Below are positions 17,693-26,081 of a stretch of DNA of 64,000 nt, in pieces. The position numbers and the translations under genes are program-made. Position 1 is the first letter of the stretch. Each line of letters opens with the position of its first letter. The notes under the pieces are model-generated. The model was not told the origin of the DNA, ran no database searches, and saw only the letters and a list, made by a program, of their open reading frames with translations. The stretch is from assembly GCA_038116915.1 (NCBI GenBank), contig JAYOEU010000004.1:1-64000 (forward strand), given 5' to 3'. Source of the stretch: JADHLJ01 sp038116915 (GTDB taxonomy: Bacteria; Pseudomonadota; Alphaproteobacteria; Thalassobaculales; Thalassobaculaceae).

Positions 17693-18442
17693 TCACACCG
17701 CGAGAACCCGTGAGGGCAGCAGCGCCGAGTTTGGAAACCGGTAGAGCCGGTCCGGCCCGAGGAACAGGATCTCGAAGCGCCGCGGGAACAGGCGCCTGAT
17801 TTCCGGCGAGGTGACATCAAGGCCGCCGGTAAACGCGCCGAAGGACGGCATCATCAAGCGGTTGCCGTCGGTCACAAAGCATTGCCCGGACGCGCTTCTG
17901 CCCCGCAGGCGCACCCGGGCCTTGGGATGGTAATGGCCGCTGATTTCGCCGGCTCCCGCCGTCTCCACGGCCTCATGCCGGAAGACGAGTGGGCCGAGAA
18001 CGGTCTGCGGCAGGGTCCGCCCGCCCCAAACCGGGTCCGGCTCCGGGTCATGGTTGCCGGCGATCCAGATCCAGTCGTGACGGGCCGTCAGAGCACGGAC
18101 CCGGGTCAGAGCGTCGGCGGACGCGCGCTCGGGCGCGCCCTGATCGTGGAAACTGTCGCCGAGGCAGATCACGGTTTCCGGCCGGTGCCGCGCGATGACG
18201 GCTTCCAGGCGGCCGAGACTCGCGGCGGTATCATAGGGCGGCAACGGCACGCCCCGAGCGGCGAAGGCCGAGCCCTTCTCGAAATGCAGATCCGAGACCA
18301 CCAGCATCCGCCGCTCCGGCCAGAAGAGCGCGCCGGAGGGATCGGCAAGAAGGGTCGCGCCGTTCAGGGTGAAGTCGATCATCCCGGTACTGTCGAAGGG
18401 CGTGCCGTTCCGGTCAAGTCGCGGGAGCAGTAGCGCTACCAT
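17693..18442 (-). CDS. pdeM: Ligase-associated DNA damage response endonuclease PdeM
   Basis: A 249-residue metallophosphoesterase. The two-metal motifs are all present: VSDLHFEKG, GDSFHDQG, GNHDPEP and SGHYHPKARVR. This length and pattern fit the PdeM family found beside the Lhr-like helicase, an exonuclease and an ATP-dependent ligase. It follows lhr with six bases between stop and ATG. Another ATG 60 bases further in (MIDFTLNG at 18382) could be the true start, because the first 20 residues are less typical. Neither start has a strong ribosome site. Confidence 0.87.
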   Translation of the reverse strand: MVALLLPRLDRNGTPFDSTGMIDFTLNGATLLADPSGALFWPERRMLVVSDLHFEKGSAFAARGVPLPPYDTAASLGRLEAVIARHRPETVICLGDSFHDQGAPERASADALTRVRALTARHDWIWIAGNHDPEPDPVWGGRTLPQTVLGPLVFRHEAVETAGAGEISGHYHPKARVRLRGRSASGQCFVTDGNRLMMPSFGAFTGGLDVTSPEIRRLFPRRFEILFLGPDRLYRFPNSALLPSRVLAV

Positions 18443-18448
18443 GCTCGG

Positions 18449-20926
18449 CTAGAGCGGCAACGCGCCCTGCATGTCGCCGCCCATCGCCTCGGCGATGAGG
18501 TCCGACTCGGCCTCTTCCAGCAGGGTCGTCAGCGCGCCGCCATGGACGCTCTCGCGGCCGATTTCGAGCAGCACCGGCACCGCGAGCGGCGAGACCCGGT
18601 CGAGGATCCGGACGTCGATCTTGCCCTGGACCCGCACCAGCAGTTCACCAAGACGGCGGATGTCGGTCAGGCCGCGCGCGGCGTCGGCCCGGGTGGCGCG
18701 GAGCAGGATGTGGTCCGGCTCGTGCTTGCGCAGCACGTCGTAGATCAGGTCGGCATTGAAGGTGACCTGACGGCCGGTCTTCTCATGGCCTGGCAGTTTG
18801 CGCTCGATCAGGCCGGCGATCACCGCGACATTGCGGAAGGTGCGTTTCAGCAGGCTCGATTCGGCCATCCAGGCTTCCAGATCATCGCCCAGCATGTCCT
18901 GGTCGAACAGGGTCTCGATGTCGCGGGCCGGCTGCAGGCTCCAGACGGCGATCACATAATCCGTCGCGACGAACCCGAGGGGATCGAGCCCGGCCCGTTC
19001 CATCCGCTTGGTCAGCAGCATGCCGAGGGTCTGGTGCGCGTTCCGGCCCTCGAAACAATAGGCGACCATGTAATAGCGCTCGCCGCGCGGAAAGATTTCG
19101 ACCAGCAGCCGGTCCCGTTTCGGGAGTACCGAGCGCCACTGCTGCACGCGCAGCCACTCCTCCACCGGCGCGGGCAGGGTCGGCCACAGCTCATCCGCCT
19201 CGAGCAGGGCGCGCACGCCGTCGGCGAGATGCGTGGTCAGCGGCAGCCGTCCGCCGGCATAGGCGGGAACCTGCGGGTCCTCGCCCTGTCCGGGAGACAC
19301 CTCGACCACGGTCTCGCGCAGTCCCTCATAGCGCAGCAGCTGGCCGGAGAAGATGAAGGTATCGCCGGGGATGAGGCCCTGAACGAAATACTCCTCGATC
19401 TCCCCGAGGAAGCGGCCGCGCTTCATGCGCACCTTCAGCGTCACCGCCTCGACGATGGTGCCGACGTTCATCCGGTAGCTGCGCGCGACGGCCGGGCTTG
19501 CGACCGCGAGCGTGCCGTCGGCGAAACGTTCCAGCCGGTTGAAGCGGTCATAGGCGCGTAGCGCATAGCCGCCGGTGGCGACGAACTCGAGAACGGAGTC
19601 GAACTCCTCCCGCGTCAGATCGCGATACGGCGCGGCGCGGACGACCTCCCGGTAAAGCGCATCGGGGTGGAACGGCGCGGAGCACGCGGTTCCGAGGATA
19701 TGCTGGGCCAGCACGTCGAGGCCGCCGGGGTTCGGCGCGTCGCCGTCGAGCTGTCCGGCCCGCAAGGCCGAGAGCGCCGCCTGACATTCCAGGACCTCGA
19801 AGCGGTTGGCGGGCACCAAGAGCGCCTTGCTCGGCACATCAAGGCGGTGGTTCGCCCGACCGATGCGTTGGAGCAGGCGCGAGGACCCCTTGGGCGCGCC
19901 GACCTGGACGACCAGATCCACCGCCGCCCAGTCGATGCCGAGATCGAGCGACGAGGTCGCGACGACGGCGCGCAGACCGCCTTTCGACATCACGGCTTCG
20001 ACCTTCCGGCGCTGTTCCGCGGCGAGGGAGCCATGGTGGAGCGCGATCTCGAGATTGTCCTCATTGATGCGCCAGAGAGCCTGGAAGACCAGCTCCGCCT
20101 GGGCCCGGGTATTCACGAAGACCAGGGTCGTGCCGTGCGCGCGGATCGCGGCATAGATCTCGTTGACCGCGTAGGTGCCCATATGACCCGACCAGGGGAG
20201 CCGGTCGCCGCCGATCAGGATCCGCGCTTTCGCCTCGACCGCGCCGCCGCCCTCTATGCGCGTGACATCGCCGCCACCCGCCCGGCCGGTTTTGGATAGA
20301 AAGGCCTCCATCTCATCGGGATAGGCGACGGTCGCCGACAGGCCGACCCGGCGCGCCTCCGGCGCCAGCGCGGCCAGCCGGCTGAGCCCGAGCGACAGCA
20401 GCTCGCCGCGCTTGTTTGGCGCCATGGCATGAAGCTCATCAATGACGACGCAGCGCAAGGAGCGGAACATCTTGCCCGCATCCGCGTAGGACAGCAGCAG
20501 CGCCAAGCTTTCCGGCGTGGTCAGCAGGATGTTCGGCGGGGATTTGCGCTGGCGCTGACGTTTCGATTGCGGCGTGTCGCCGGTTCGGGTTTCCGCCATG
20601 ATCTCGAGGCCCATCTCTGATAGGGGCTCGAGCAGATTGCGGTGAACATCGACGGCCAGCGCCTTCAACGGCGAGATATAGAGCGTGTGCAGACCCCGGG
20701 CCGGGGTCTCGACAAGTTCGATCAGGCTGCCGAGAAATCCGCCGAGGGTCTTGCCGCCGCCGGTCGGGGCGATCAGCAGCGCCGAGCGGCCCTGACGCGC
20801 GGCCTCGACCATTTGCAACTGGTGTTGATGCGGGCGCCACCCCTTGCGGGCGAACCATTGCGTCACCTTATCCGGCAGGCTGCCGGAAGCCCGGTCTCGC
20901 GGCAATGAACGCGCCGGTGTCGTCAT
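18449..20926 (-). CDS. Ligase-associated DNA damage response DEXH-box helicase (Lhr-like)
   Basis: An 825-residue superfamily 2 helicase. The Walker A motif APTGGGKT is at 54-61 and the Walker B/DEXH box reads DELH at 163-166. TTPES and SATVAYP motifs follow, then the second RecA domain with TSSLDLGIDWAAVDLV and QRIGRANHR. The C-terminal third is the long Lhr-specific extension. It is the helicase of the ligase-associated repair set; pdeM follows immediately, while the exonuclease and ligase lie about 2.6 kb away on the other strand. All helicase motifs look intact, in contrast to the ligase. Confidence 0.92.
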   Translation of the reverse strand: MTTPARSLPRDRASGSLPDKVTQWFARKGWRPHQHQLQMVEAARQGRSALLIAPTGGGKTLGGFLGSLIELVETPARGLHTLYISPLKALAVDVHRNLLEPLSEMGLEIMAETRTGDTPQSKRQRQRKSPPNILLTTPESLALLLSYADAGKMFRSLRCVVIDELHAMAPNKRGELLSLGLSRLAALAPEARRVGLSATVAYPDEMEAFLSKTGRAGGGDVTRIEGGGAVEAKARILIGGDRLPWSGHMGTYAVNEIYAAIRAHGTTLVFVNTRAQAELVFQALWRINEDNLEIALHHGSLAAEQRRKVEAVMSKGGLRAVVATSSLDLGIDWAAVDLVVQVGAPKGSSRLLQRIGRANHRLDVPSKALLVPANRFEVLECQAALSALRAGQLDGDAPNPGGLDVLAQHILGTACSAPFHPDALYREVVRAAPYRDLTREEFDSVLEFVATGGYALRAYDRFNRLERFADGTLAVASPAVARSYRMNVGTIVEAVTLKVRMKRGRFLGEIEEYFVQGLIPGDTFIFSGQLLRYEGLRETVVEVSPGQGEDPQVPAYAGGRLPLTTHLADGVRALLEADELWPTLPAPVEEWLRVQQWRSVLPKRDRLLVEIFPRGERYYMVAYCFEGRNAHQTLGMLLTKRMERAGLDPLGFVATDYVIAVWSLQPARDIETLFDQDMLGDDLEAWMAESSLLKRTFRNVAVIAGLIERKLPGHEKTGRQVTFNADLIYDVLRKHEPDHILLRATRADAARGLTDIRRLGELLVRVQGKIDVRILDRVSPLAVPVLLEIGRESVHGGALTTLLEEAESDLIAEAMGGDMQGALPL

Positions 20927-20944
20927 GGGCGGCCCGGTCTGGTG

Positions 20945-21739
20945 TCAATCGCCCGGATACCAGGAGGGCGCGCGCTTCTCCGCGAAGCTCGCCAGACCTT
21001 CGGCCGCCTCGGCGGTTTGCCGTTTCGCGGCATGCATTTCCACCAGCTCGTTGAAATAGGCGTCGCTGATCAGCAGGCCCGCGTCCTTGAGCGTCACGCG
21101 CTTGGTCTGTTCGGTCGCGATCGGCGCCGCCATCAGCAGATTGTCGATCACCGGCGCCGCCGCCTCGTCGAGACCGCCGGTGGGGCAGACCTGATGCACC
21201 AGGCCGAGCTCTAGCGCCTTGGCGGCATCGAATCGTTCGCAGGTCAGCGCATAGCGCCGGGTGTTGCGCGGGCCCATCGCGGCATTGAGCTGCGGAATGA
21301 TCACGCTGGCCATCACGCCCCAACGGGTTTCGGTGATGGAAAACAGCGCATCCTCGCTGGCGATGACGATGTCGCATGCCGCCGCGATCCCGGTTCCGCC
21401 CCCGAAACAGCCGCCATGGATCAGCGCCACCGTCGGCTTCATGATTTCCGTGAGGCCCCGGATCGCGGTCGCGGTCTTCAGGGAAACGGCCAGATTCTCC
21501 TGTGGGGAAAGCGTGCCGATTTCCTTCAGCCATTTGAGATCCGCCCCGGCCTGGAAATGCCGGCCGTTACCCTTGATCACGATGATCCTGACCGCGTCGT
21601 TTTCGGCGCAGTGGGTGACCCCGTCGATCAAAGATTGGATCATCTCGCCATTGTAGGCGTTATTCACCTGAGGGCGGTTGATGGTCACAGTGGCGACGCC
21701 TCGGCGGTCGATATCAAGCAGGACGACGGGTTCCGACAT
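20945..21739 (-). CDS. Enoyl-CoA hydratase/isomerase family protein
   Basis: A 264-residue crotonase-fold protein. The oxyanion-hole segment reads FQAGADLKWL and the second is HGGCFGGGTGIAAACDI; the catalytic glutamate region is ITETRWGVMAS. The ADLKWL form is close to 3-methylglutaconyl- or isohexenylglutaconyl-CoA hydratases (LiuC/AtuE type), which might connect it to the AtuA-like genes near 6 kb, but this is only suggestive. It sits upstream of lhr on the same strand and appears unrelated to repair. Confidence 0.85.
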   Translation of the reverse strand: MSEPVVLLDIDRRGVATVTINRPQVNNAYNGEMIQSLIDGVTHCAENDAVRIIVIKGNGRHFQAGADLKWLKEIGTLSPQENLAVSLKTATAIRGLTEIMKPTVALIHGGCFGGGTGIAAACDIVIASEDALFSITETRWGVMASVIIPQLNAAMGPRNTRRYALTCERFDAAKALELGLVHQVCPTGGLDEAAAPVIDNLLMAAPIATEQTKRVTLKDAGLLISDAYFNELVEMHAAKRQTAEAAEGLASFAEKRAPSWYPGD

Positions 21740-22055
21740 CAGGGACTCCGGTGGATCGGTTTTCGCGCAGGCGGCAACCTACAGCAGAAGGGGCCGCGTG
21801 TGGACAATTCTTGTTTTCGCGGGATGCTTCGGAATTTGCGGGGTTTCACGGAGATGCGCGATACCTGTGGCCAACGGCGCTTCCGTGCCCGCGTCGGCAT
21901 GCTATTTCCCGCATTCGCAAGAAATGACGACGAATTGACCTAATATGGCGAGAAGTGTATTTTAATAGGGCGGTGTCGATTTGTATGATTGTGACGAATG
22001 TTTCACGTAAAGAGCATATTTTTCAATTCTCTGATAAACGATTGAAGGGATAACA
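21740..22055. other. AT-rich intergenic region
   Basis: This 316-base gap separates divergent genes and becomes strikingly AT-rich from about 21930. It contains the promoter given below and a ribosome site GAAGGGA ahead of the ATG at 22056. No ORF or clear RNA structure is visible. Confidence 0.6.
21935..21963 (+). promoter_or_regulatory. Sigma-70-like promoter of the FecR-like gene
   Basis: TTGACC at 21935-21940 and TATTTT at 21958-21963 are separated by exactly 17 bases. This leaves an AT-rich leader of roughly 85 bases before the start codon. Confidence 0.55.
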
Positions 22056-22844
22056 ATGCTGACGATATCCACGGTGTTTCGCGCCTTTCGGCGTGGTCTC
22101 CCGTCCGCGGTTGTTGTCGCGGCAGCGCTGATCCTGATCAACCTGCGGGCGGGCGACGTGCATGCCCAATCGGCGAATGCGACCTTGACCCTCGCTCAGG
22201 GGCAGTCCGTGACGCTAACGGTAAACGGTGTTCCGCAGGTCTTTAACGCCGGCGACACGATCGACCTGTCGCAGAACATCTCGATTCCGGCGACAGCCGC
22301 CGTGTCCTTCGCTTTCGCCAACGGAGCAACGATCGCGCCGCTGGGGGGGAGCAGCTTTTCGGTCGACAGTGATGGCACGAACGTGAACGTAAATCTGACC
22401 GACGGCGCGGTCAGTGCCGCGTCCGGTGATCAGACCGGCACGGTCTCGATATCCAACGGCAACGGCGTCTCCATCACCGGGTCCGACATCACCAGCAGTT
22501 TCGACCCGGCGACACAGGAAAGCACGGTGGAGGTCAATGCGGGAACCGCGACGCTCTCCGGCTCGGCGACGAATGGCGGCAAAACCTTCACCGCCAACAA
22601 CATCACGCTGAATGCCAACGACACCAATCAGAGGGTGTTCAACGTCAGCTTCGCCGATGGCGCAAATCAGAACACCAACAGCGGGTTCCGCACCGCAGCG
22701 AATTCGCCCAACGCGAATCTGCCCAACCCGAATCTGCCCAACGTGAACGCGCCTCCCCCCGTCTCCCCGGTCTTTTTGCCGTTCATACCGGTAAACTTCG
22801 TGCCGCCGGCGCAGGTGGATAGTTCCAGCCCCGTTTTGCCGTGA
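22056..22844 (+). CDS. Secreted FecR-like protein with Asn-rich tail
   Basis: A 262-residue exported protein. A signal peptide ends near VHAQSANA. The middle is rich in short beta strands with a FecR-like arrangement (SVTLTVNGVPQVFNAGDTI, then an SFSVDSDGTNVNVNLTDGAV section typical of a bacterial beta-helix or FecR domain). The tail has imperfect repeats of the type NLPNPNLPNVN followed by proline-rich segments. It may be an extracellular or periplasmic structural protein. No FecI sigma factor or TonB receptor lies next to it, so iron signalling is not supported. It has its own promoter. Confidence 0.6.
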   Translation: MLTISTVFRAFRRGLPSAVVVAAALILINLRAGDVHAQSANATLTLAQGQSVTLTVNGVPQVFNAGDTIDLSQNISIPATAAVSFAFANGATIAPLGGSSFSVDSDGTNVNVNLTDGAVSAASGDQTGTVSISNGNGVSITGSDITSSFDPATQESTVEVNAGTATLSGSATNGGKTFTANNITLNANDTNQRVFNVSFADGANQNTNSGFRTAANSPNANLPNPNLPNVNAPPPVSPVFLPFIPVNFVPPAQVDSSSPVLP

Positions 22845-22912
22845 CGGCGCCGGGCATTTTCTGACCAGGAAACTGTGGCGTTGCGGGCGATCGGCGGATA
22901 TTGTCCGCCGCC

Positions 22913-23554
22913 ATGACGACAAGCCCGAAAAACCGGCGGAACATCCAGGCCGCAGCGACCGTGACCGGCAGGATCCGCGAAATACTCACCGCCGAGGCCG
23001 ATGCGATTCGAGCCGTGACGGTGAACGAAAGCTACGAGGCGGCGCTGGACCTGTTGCAGCGCACGCCTGGTAAGATCGTTGCGACCGGAATGGGTAAGGC
23101 GGGGTTCGTCGCGCGGAAATTCGCCGCGATCCTGAGTTCCACCGCCTCGCCGGCGATTTTCATTCATCCTGCGGAAGCGGCCCATGGCGACCTCGGCATG
23201 CTCGCCGAGGGGGATTGCATCGTCGCGTTCTCGACCAGCGGGAAAACCCGAGAGGTTCTGGAGTTCATAGAATTGAGCCGGCATATGAATGTCGGCGGCG
23301 TGATCGGTATCACCTCGCACAGCGACTCGGGGTTGCGGGATCTGTCGGACGTCATCATCGACATGGGGGTGATTGCCGAGCCCTGTCCGCTGGGAATGAC
23401 CCCGACGGCGAGCATGGCGGTCATGTCGGCGGTCGGTGATGCCTTGGCGCTGGTCCTGATGGAGCGCAAGGGCGTGACCCGCGAGCAATATGGCCTGCGG
23501 CACCACGGCGGCTATCTCGGAAAGCGCGCGCGAACCGACAACCTGCCGGGGTGA
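22913..23554 (+). CDS. SIS-domain sugar isomerase (KpsF/GutQ-like, without CBS domains)
   Basis: A 213-residue protein made only of the SIS domain, with VATGMGKAGFVARKFAAILSS and FSTSGKTREVLE, as in arabinose-5-phosphate isomerases (KpsF/KdsD/GutQ). Those are about 320 residues with two CBS domains; here they are absent, so its regulation probably differs. It may make arabinose-5-phosphate for KDO, or act on another phosphosugar. The ATG at 22913 is used; a TTG twelve bases upstream is an alternative. GGCGGA..TCCGCC directly ahead of the start can form a hairpin. Its stop overlaps the next gene (TGATG). Confidence 0.82.
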   Translation: MTTSPKNRRNIQAAATVTGRIREILTAEADAIRAVTVNESYEAALDLLQRTPGKIVATGMGKAGFVARKFAAILSSTASPAIFIHPAEAAHGDLGMLAEGDCIVAFSTSGKTREVLEFIELSRHMNVGGVIGITSHSDSGLRDLSDVIIDMGVIAEPCPLGMTPTASMAVMSAVGDALALVLMERKGVTREQYGLRHHGGYLGKRARTDNLPG

Positions 23555-24579
23555 TGAGGCCTCGCGCCGCCCCGCCGGAGTCATGGCTGCTCCCCCGTCC
23601 CAAGGGGCTCTATGTGGTTCCCGGGGATTTCTACATCGATCCGACCCATGTGGTGGACACCGCCGTCATCACCCATGGCCATGGGGATCATGCCCGCCCC
23701 GGTCACCGCCGGGTCGCGGCGACGGCGGAGACTCTCGCGATCATGCGGGTCCGGCTCGGCAAAACCTCAAAGGAGCCGGCGACCGCCTTGCGCTTTGGCG
23801 AGCGGCTCCGGATCGGTGATGTCTCGGTCTGGCTCGCCCCCGCGGGCCATGTGCTCGGCAGCGCACAGGTGGTGCTGGAGTACGGCGGCTCCCGGGTCGT
23901 CGTGTCCGGCGACTACAAGCGGAGAGCCGATCCGACCTGTCCGGCCTTCGAGCCGGTGCCCTGTGATGTTTTCGTGACCGAAGCGACCTTCGGGCTTCCC
24001 CTGTTCCAGCATCCGGACGATGCGGAAGAGACCGGCAGGCTGCTCCGGTCGATGGAGATTTTCCCCGACCGCCCGCATCTCGTCGGCGCTTACGCGCTCG
24101 GCAAGGCGCAACGCATGATCGCCCTGTTGCGGCGGGCGGGATATGAGCGAGCCATCCATATCCACCCGAGCTTCGCGCCGCTTTGTGACCTTTACCAGCG
24201 ATTCGGTGTTCCGCTGGGAGCGTTGAAGACCCTCTCGCCGGAAGTGACGATGGCGGAAACGCTTGGCGGCGAAATCATCCTGGCGCCGCCATCCGCCCCC
24301 CTCGCCATGCCGATGGAGCCGGGAAGGGGGCCGGTGCGTGTCGGCGCGTCCGGCTGGCTGCGCGTCCAATCCCATAGCCGCAAGCAAGGGATCGAACTGC
24401 CGCTGGTGATTTCCGATCACGCCGACTGGAACGAGCTGTTCCGGACCTTCGAGGATGTCGGCGCGCCGGAGATCTGGGTGACGCACGGGCGGGAAGACGC
24501 GATCGTCCATCACGCCAATTCTCTCGGCTTCAAGACGCGGGCGCTGCGCCTGATCGGCTATGGCGGGGAAGACGAATGA
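23554..24579 (+). CDS. Ligase-associated DNA damage response exonuclease
   Basis: A 341-residue metallo-beta-lactamase/beta-CASP-type nuclease. The metal motif THGHGDHARPGH is near residue 36, with a further APAGHVLGSAQVVLE segment and SGDYKRRADPTCPAFEP. It belongs to the ligase-associated repair exonucleases with predicted processing of DNA ends. The ATG at 23554 overlaps the SIS-gene stop; a GTG three bases earlier is also possible. Its stop overlaps the ligase start (ATGA), so the two are coupled. The metal-binding histidines look intact. Confidence 0.88.
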   Translation: MRPRAAPPESWLLPRPKGLYVVPGDFYIDPTHVVDTAVITHGHGDHARPGHRRVAATAETLAIMRVRLGKTSKEPATALRFGERLRIGDVSVWLAPAGHVLGSAQVVLEYGGSRVVVSGDYKRRADPTCPAFEPVPCDVFVTEATFGLPLFQHPDDAEETGRLLRSMEIFPDRPHLVGAYALGKAQRMIALLRRAGYERAIHIHPSFAPLCDLYQRFGVPLGALKTLSPEVTMAETLGGEIILAPPSAPLAMPMEPGRGPVRVGASGWLRVQSHSRKQGIELPLVISDHADWNELFRTFEDVGAPEIWVTHGREDAIVHHANSLGFKTRALRLIGYGGEDE

Positions 24580-26081
24580 AGCTTTTCGCCGAGCTTTTCG
24601 ACCGTCTCGCCCACGCGCCGGGCGACGATGTCCGGGTCGAGCTGTTGGCCGACTATTTCCGGCAGACACCCGATCCGGACCGGGGCGCGGCCCTGTCGTT
24701 GCTGCTGGATAAGGTGGATTTCCCCCGATTGTCGCCGGCCATGCTGCGCAAGCTGGGCTCCCGCCGGCTGGACCAGACGCTCTTCGGGATGTCGAAGGAC
24801 TTCATCAAGGATCTTGCTGAAACCGTTGCGTTGCTCTGGCCCGCGCGGGTCAGCAACCGGATCGCCCCGGGGCCGGACGAAGTGCTTGCGACATTGAGCC
24901 TTGCCCCGCGCGCCGACCTGCCGGAGATCATCGAGGCTTGGCTTGATACCATCGGGCCGGTTGAGCGCTGGGTGCTGCTGATGGTGGCGTCACGCCGGTT
25001 GAGGGCTGGGGTGACGCCGGATCTCATGCGGCGCGCCCTGGCGGCGTTCGGCGGGGTGCCGGTCACGGAAATCGAAGAGCTGTGGGATGCCTTGGAGCGG
25101 CCCTATTCCGGGCTTTTCCAGTGGCTCGAGGGGCGGGGCGGCCGGCCGACTGTCACCGGAGTCGCACGCTTTCACGCGATGATGCGGGGACATGCCGGGC
25201 CGCCGGTTATGCTCTCGCCGCCGGACCCGTCCGCGTTCCTTGCCGAATGGATCTGGCGGGGCCGCCGCCTGCAACTGTCGGCGCGAGGCGGCCGGCGGAA
25301 GATCTTCTCGGAGGGTGGTGACGAGGTTTCCGCCGACTATCCGGAGATCGTCCGGGCGATGAACTTCGAAGGTGTGCTGGACGCTGTTGTTTCCGCCGCC
25401 GGGGAAAAAGCCGAAAGCGGGCTGCGGGTGTTTGATGTGTTGGTTGACGGGGCCGAGGATATCCGCGATCAACCCCTGTCCGCGCGCCGGGAACGGCTCG
25501 GGGCATTGCTTGCGAGGATCGGCGATCCGGTATTCGAGCTTTCACCGGAAATCCGGTTCCGCGGTCCCGAGGATTTGCGGCGCCTGCATCGCGAATGCCG
25601 GGAGCGGGGAGCGGGAGGGCTGATTCTGAAGCGCCGGGACGGGCGCTACATTTCGGGTCCCGCGACGGGGGATTGGTTCCGCTGGCCCAGTACCCCGCGG
25701 ATCGCCGAGGCGGTGCTGATGTATATGCATCACGCTCGCGGAACGCGAACCGCGATCGGCGCCGAGGCGACGTTCGGCGTCTGGCGGCACGCGGCGGACG
25801 GGCCGAAACTGGTCTCCGTCGGCAAGGCGGTATTGGACGGCTCCGTCATTGATGCCGGCAGGTTGGAGCAATGGGTCCGAGATAACACGATAAGGCGCCA
25901 CGGACCGGTCACGGAGGTTGTTCCGGCTCTCGTGGTGGAGCTTGCCTATCACGGGGTCGACCGCGCTGCCCGGCGCAAGGCGGGTCTGGTCCTCGCGGAC
26001 GTGTCGGCGACGGCGATCCGATGGGAAAAGCCGGCCTCGGACGCCGTGACGCTCAAGGACTTGGAGCGTTTGCTCCCTTAA
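24576..26081 (+). CDS. ATP-dependent DNA ligase homologue with lost catalytic residues
   Basis: A 501-residue full-length homologue of the ligase that accompanies this exonuclease, Lhr-like helicase and PdeM. The N-terminal helical domain covers residues 1-200, then the nucleotidyltransferase and OB-fold domains. The family's motif I (EWKYDGIR type, with the AMP-accepting lysine) reads EWIWRGRR at 224-231, so the lysine is I226 and the aspartate R228. Motif III (LDGE) reads LDAV at 268-271. Motif IV (EG.xxK) reads GGLILK, with G347 where the glutamate should be. Motif V (WWKWK) reads WFRWP at 367-371. The rest, such as FDVLVDGAEDIRDQPLSARR, is well kept and the frame is intact. Direct ligase activity looks impossible; a structural or regulatory role is inferred. 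Confidence 0.85.
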   Translation: MKLFAELFDRLAHAPGDDVRVELLADYFRQTPDPDRGAALSLLLDKVDFPRLSPAMLRKLGSRRLDQTLFGMSKDFIKDLAETVALLWPARVSNRIAPGPDEVLATLSLAPRADLPEIIEAWLDTIGPVERWVLLMVASRRLRAGVTPDLMRRALAAFGGVPVTEIEELWDALERPYSGLFQWLEGRGGRPTVTGVARFHAMMRGHAGPPVMLSPPDPSAFLAEWIWRGRRLQLSARGGRRKIFSEGGDEVSADYPEIVRAMNFEGVLDAVVSAAGEKAESGLRVFDVLVDGAEDIRDQPLSARRERLGALLARIGDPVFELSPEIRFRGPEDLRRLHRECRERGAGGLILKRRDGRYISGPATGDWFRWPSTPRIAEAVLMYMHHARGTRTAIGAEATFGVWRHAADGPKLVSVGKAVLDGSVIDAGRLEQWVRDNTIRRHGPVTEVVPALVVELAYHGVDRAARRKAGLVLADVSATAIRWEKPASDAVTLKDLERLLP

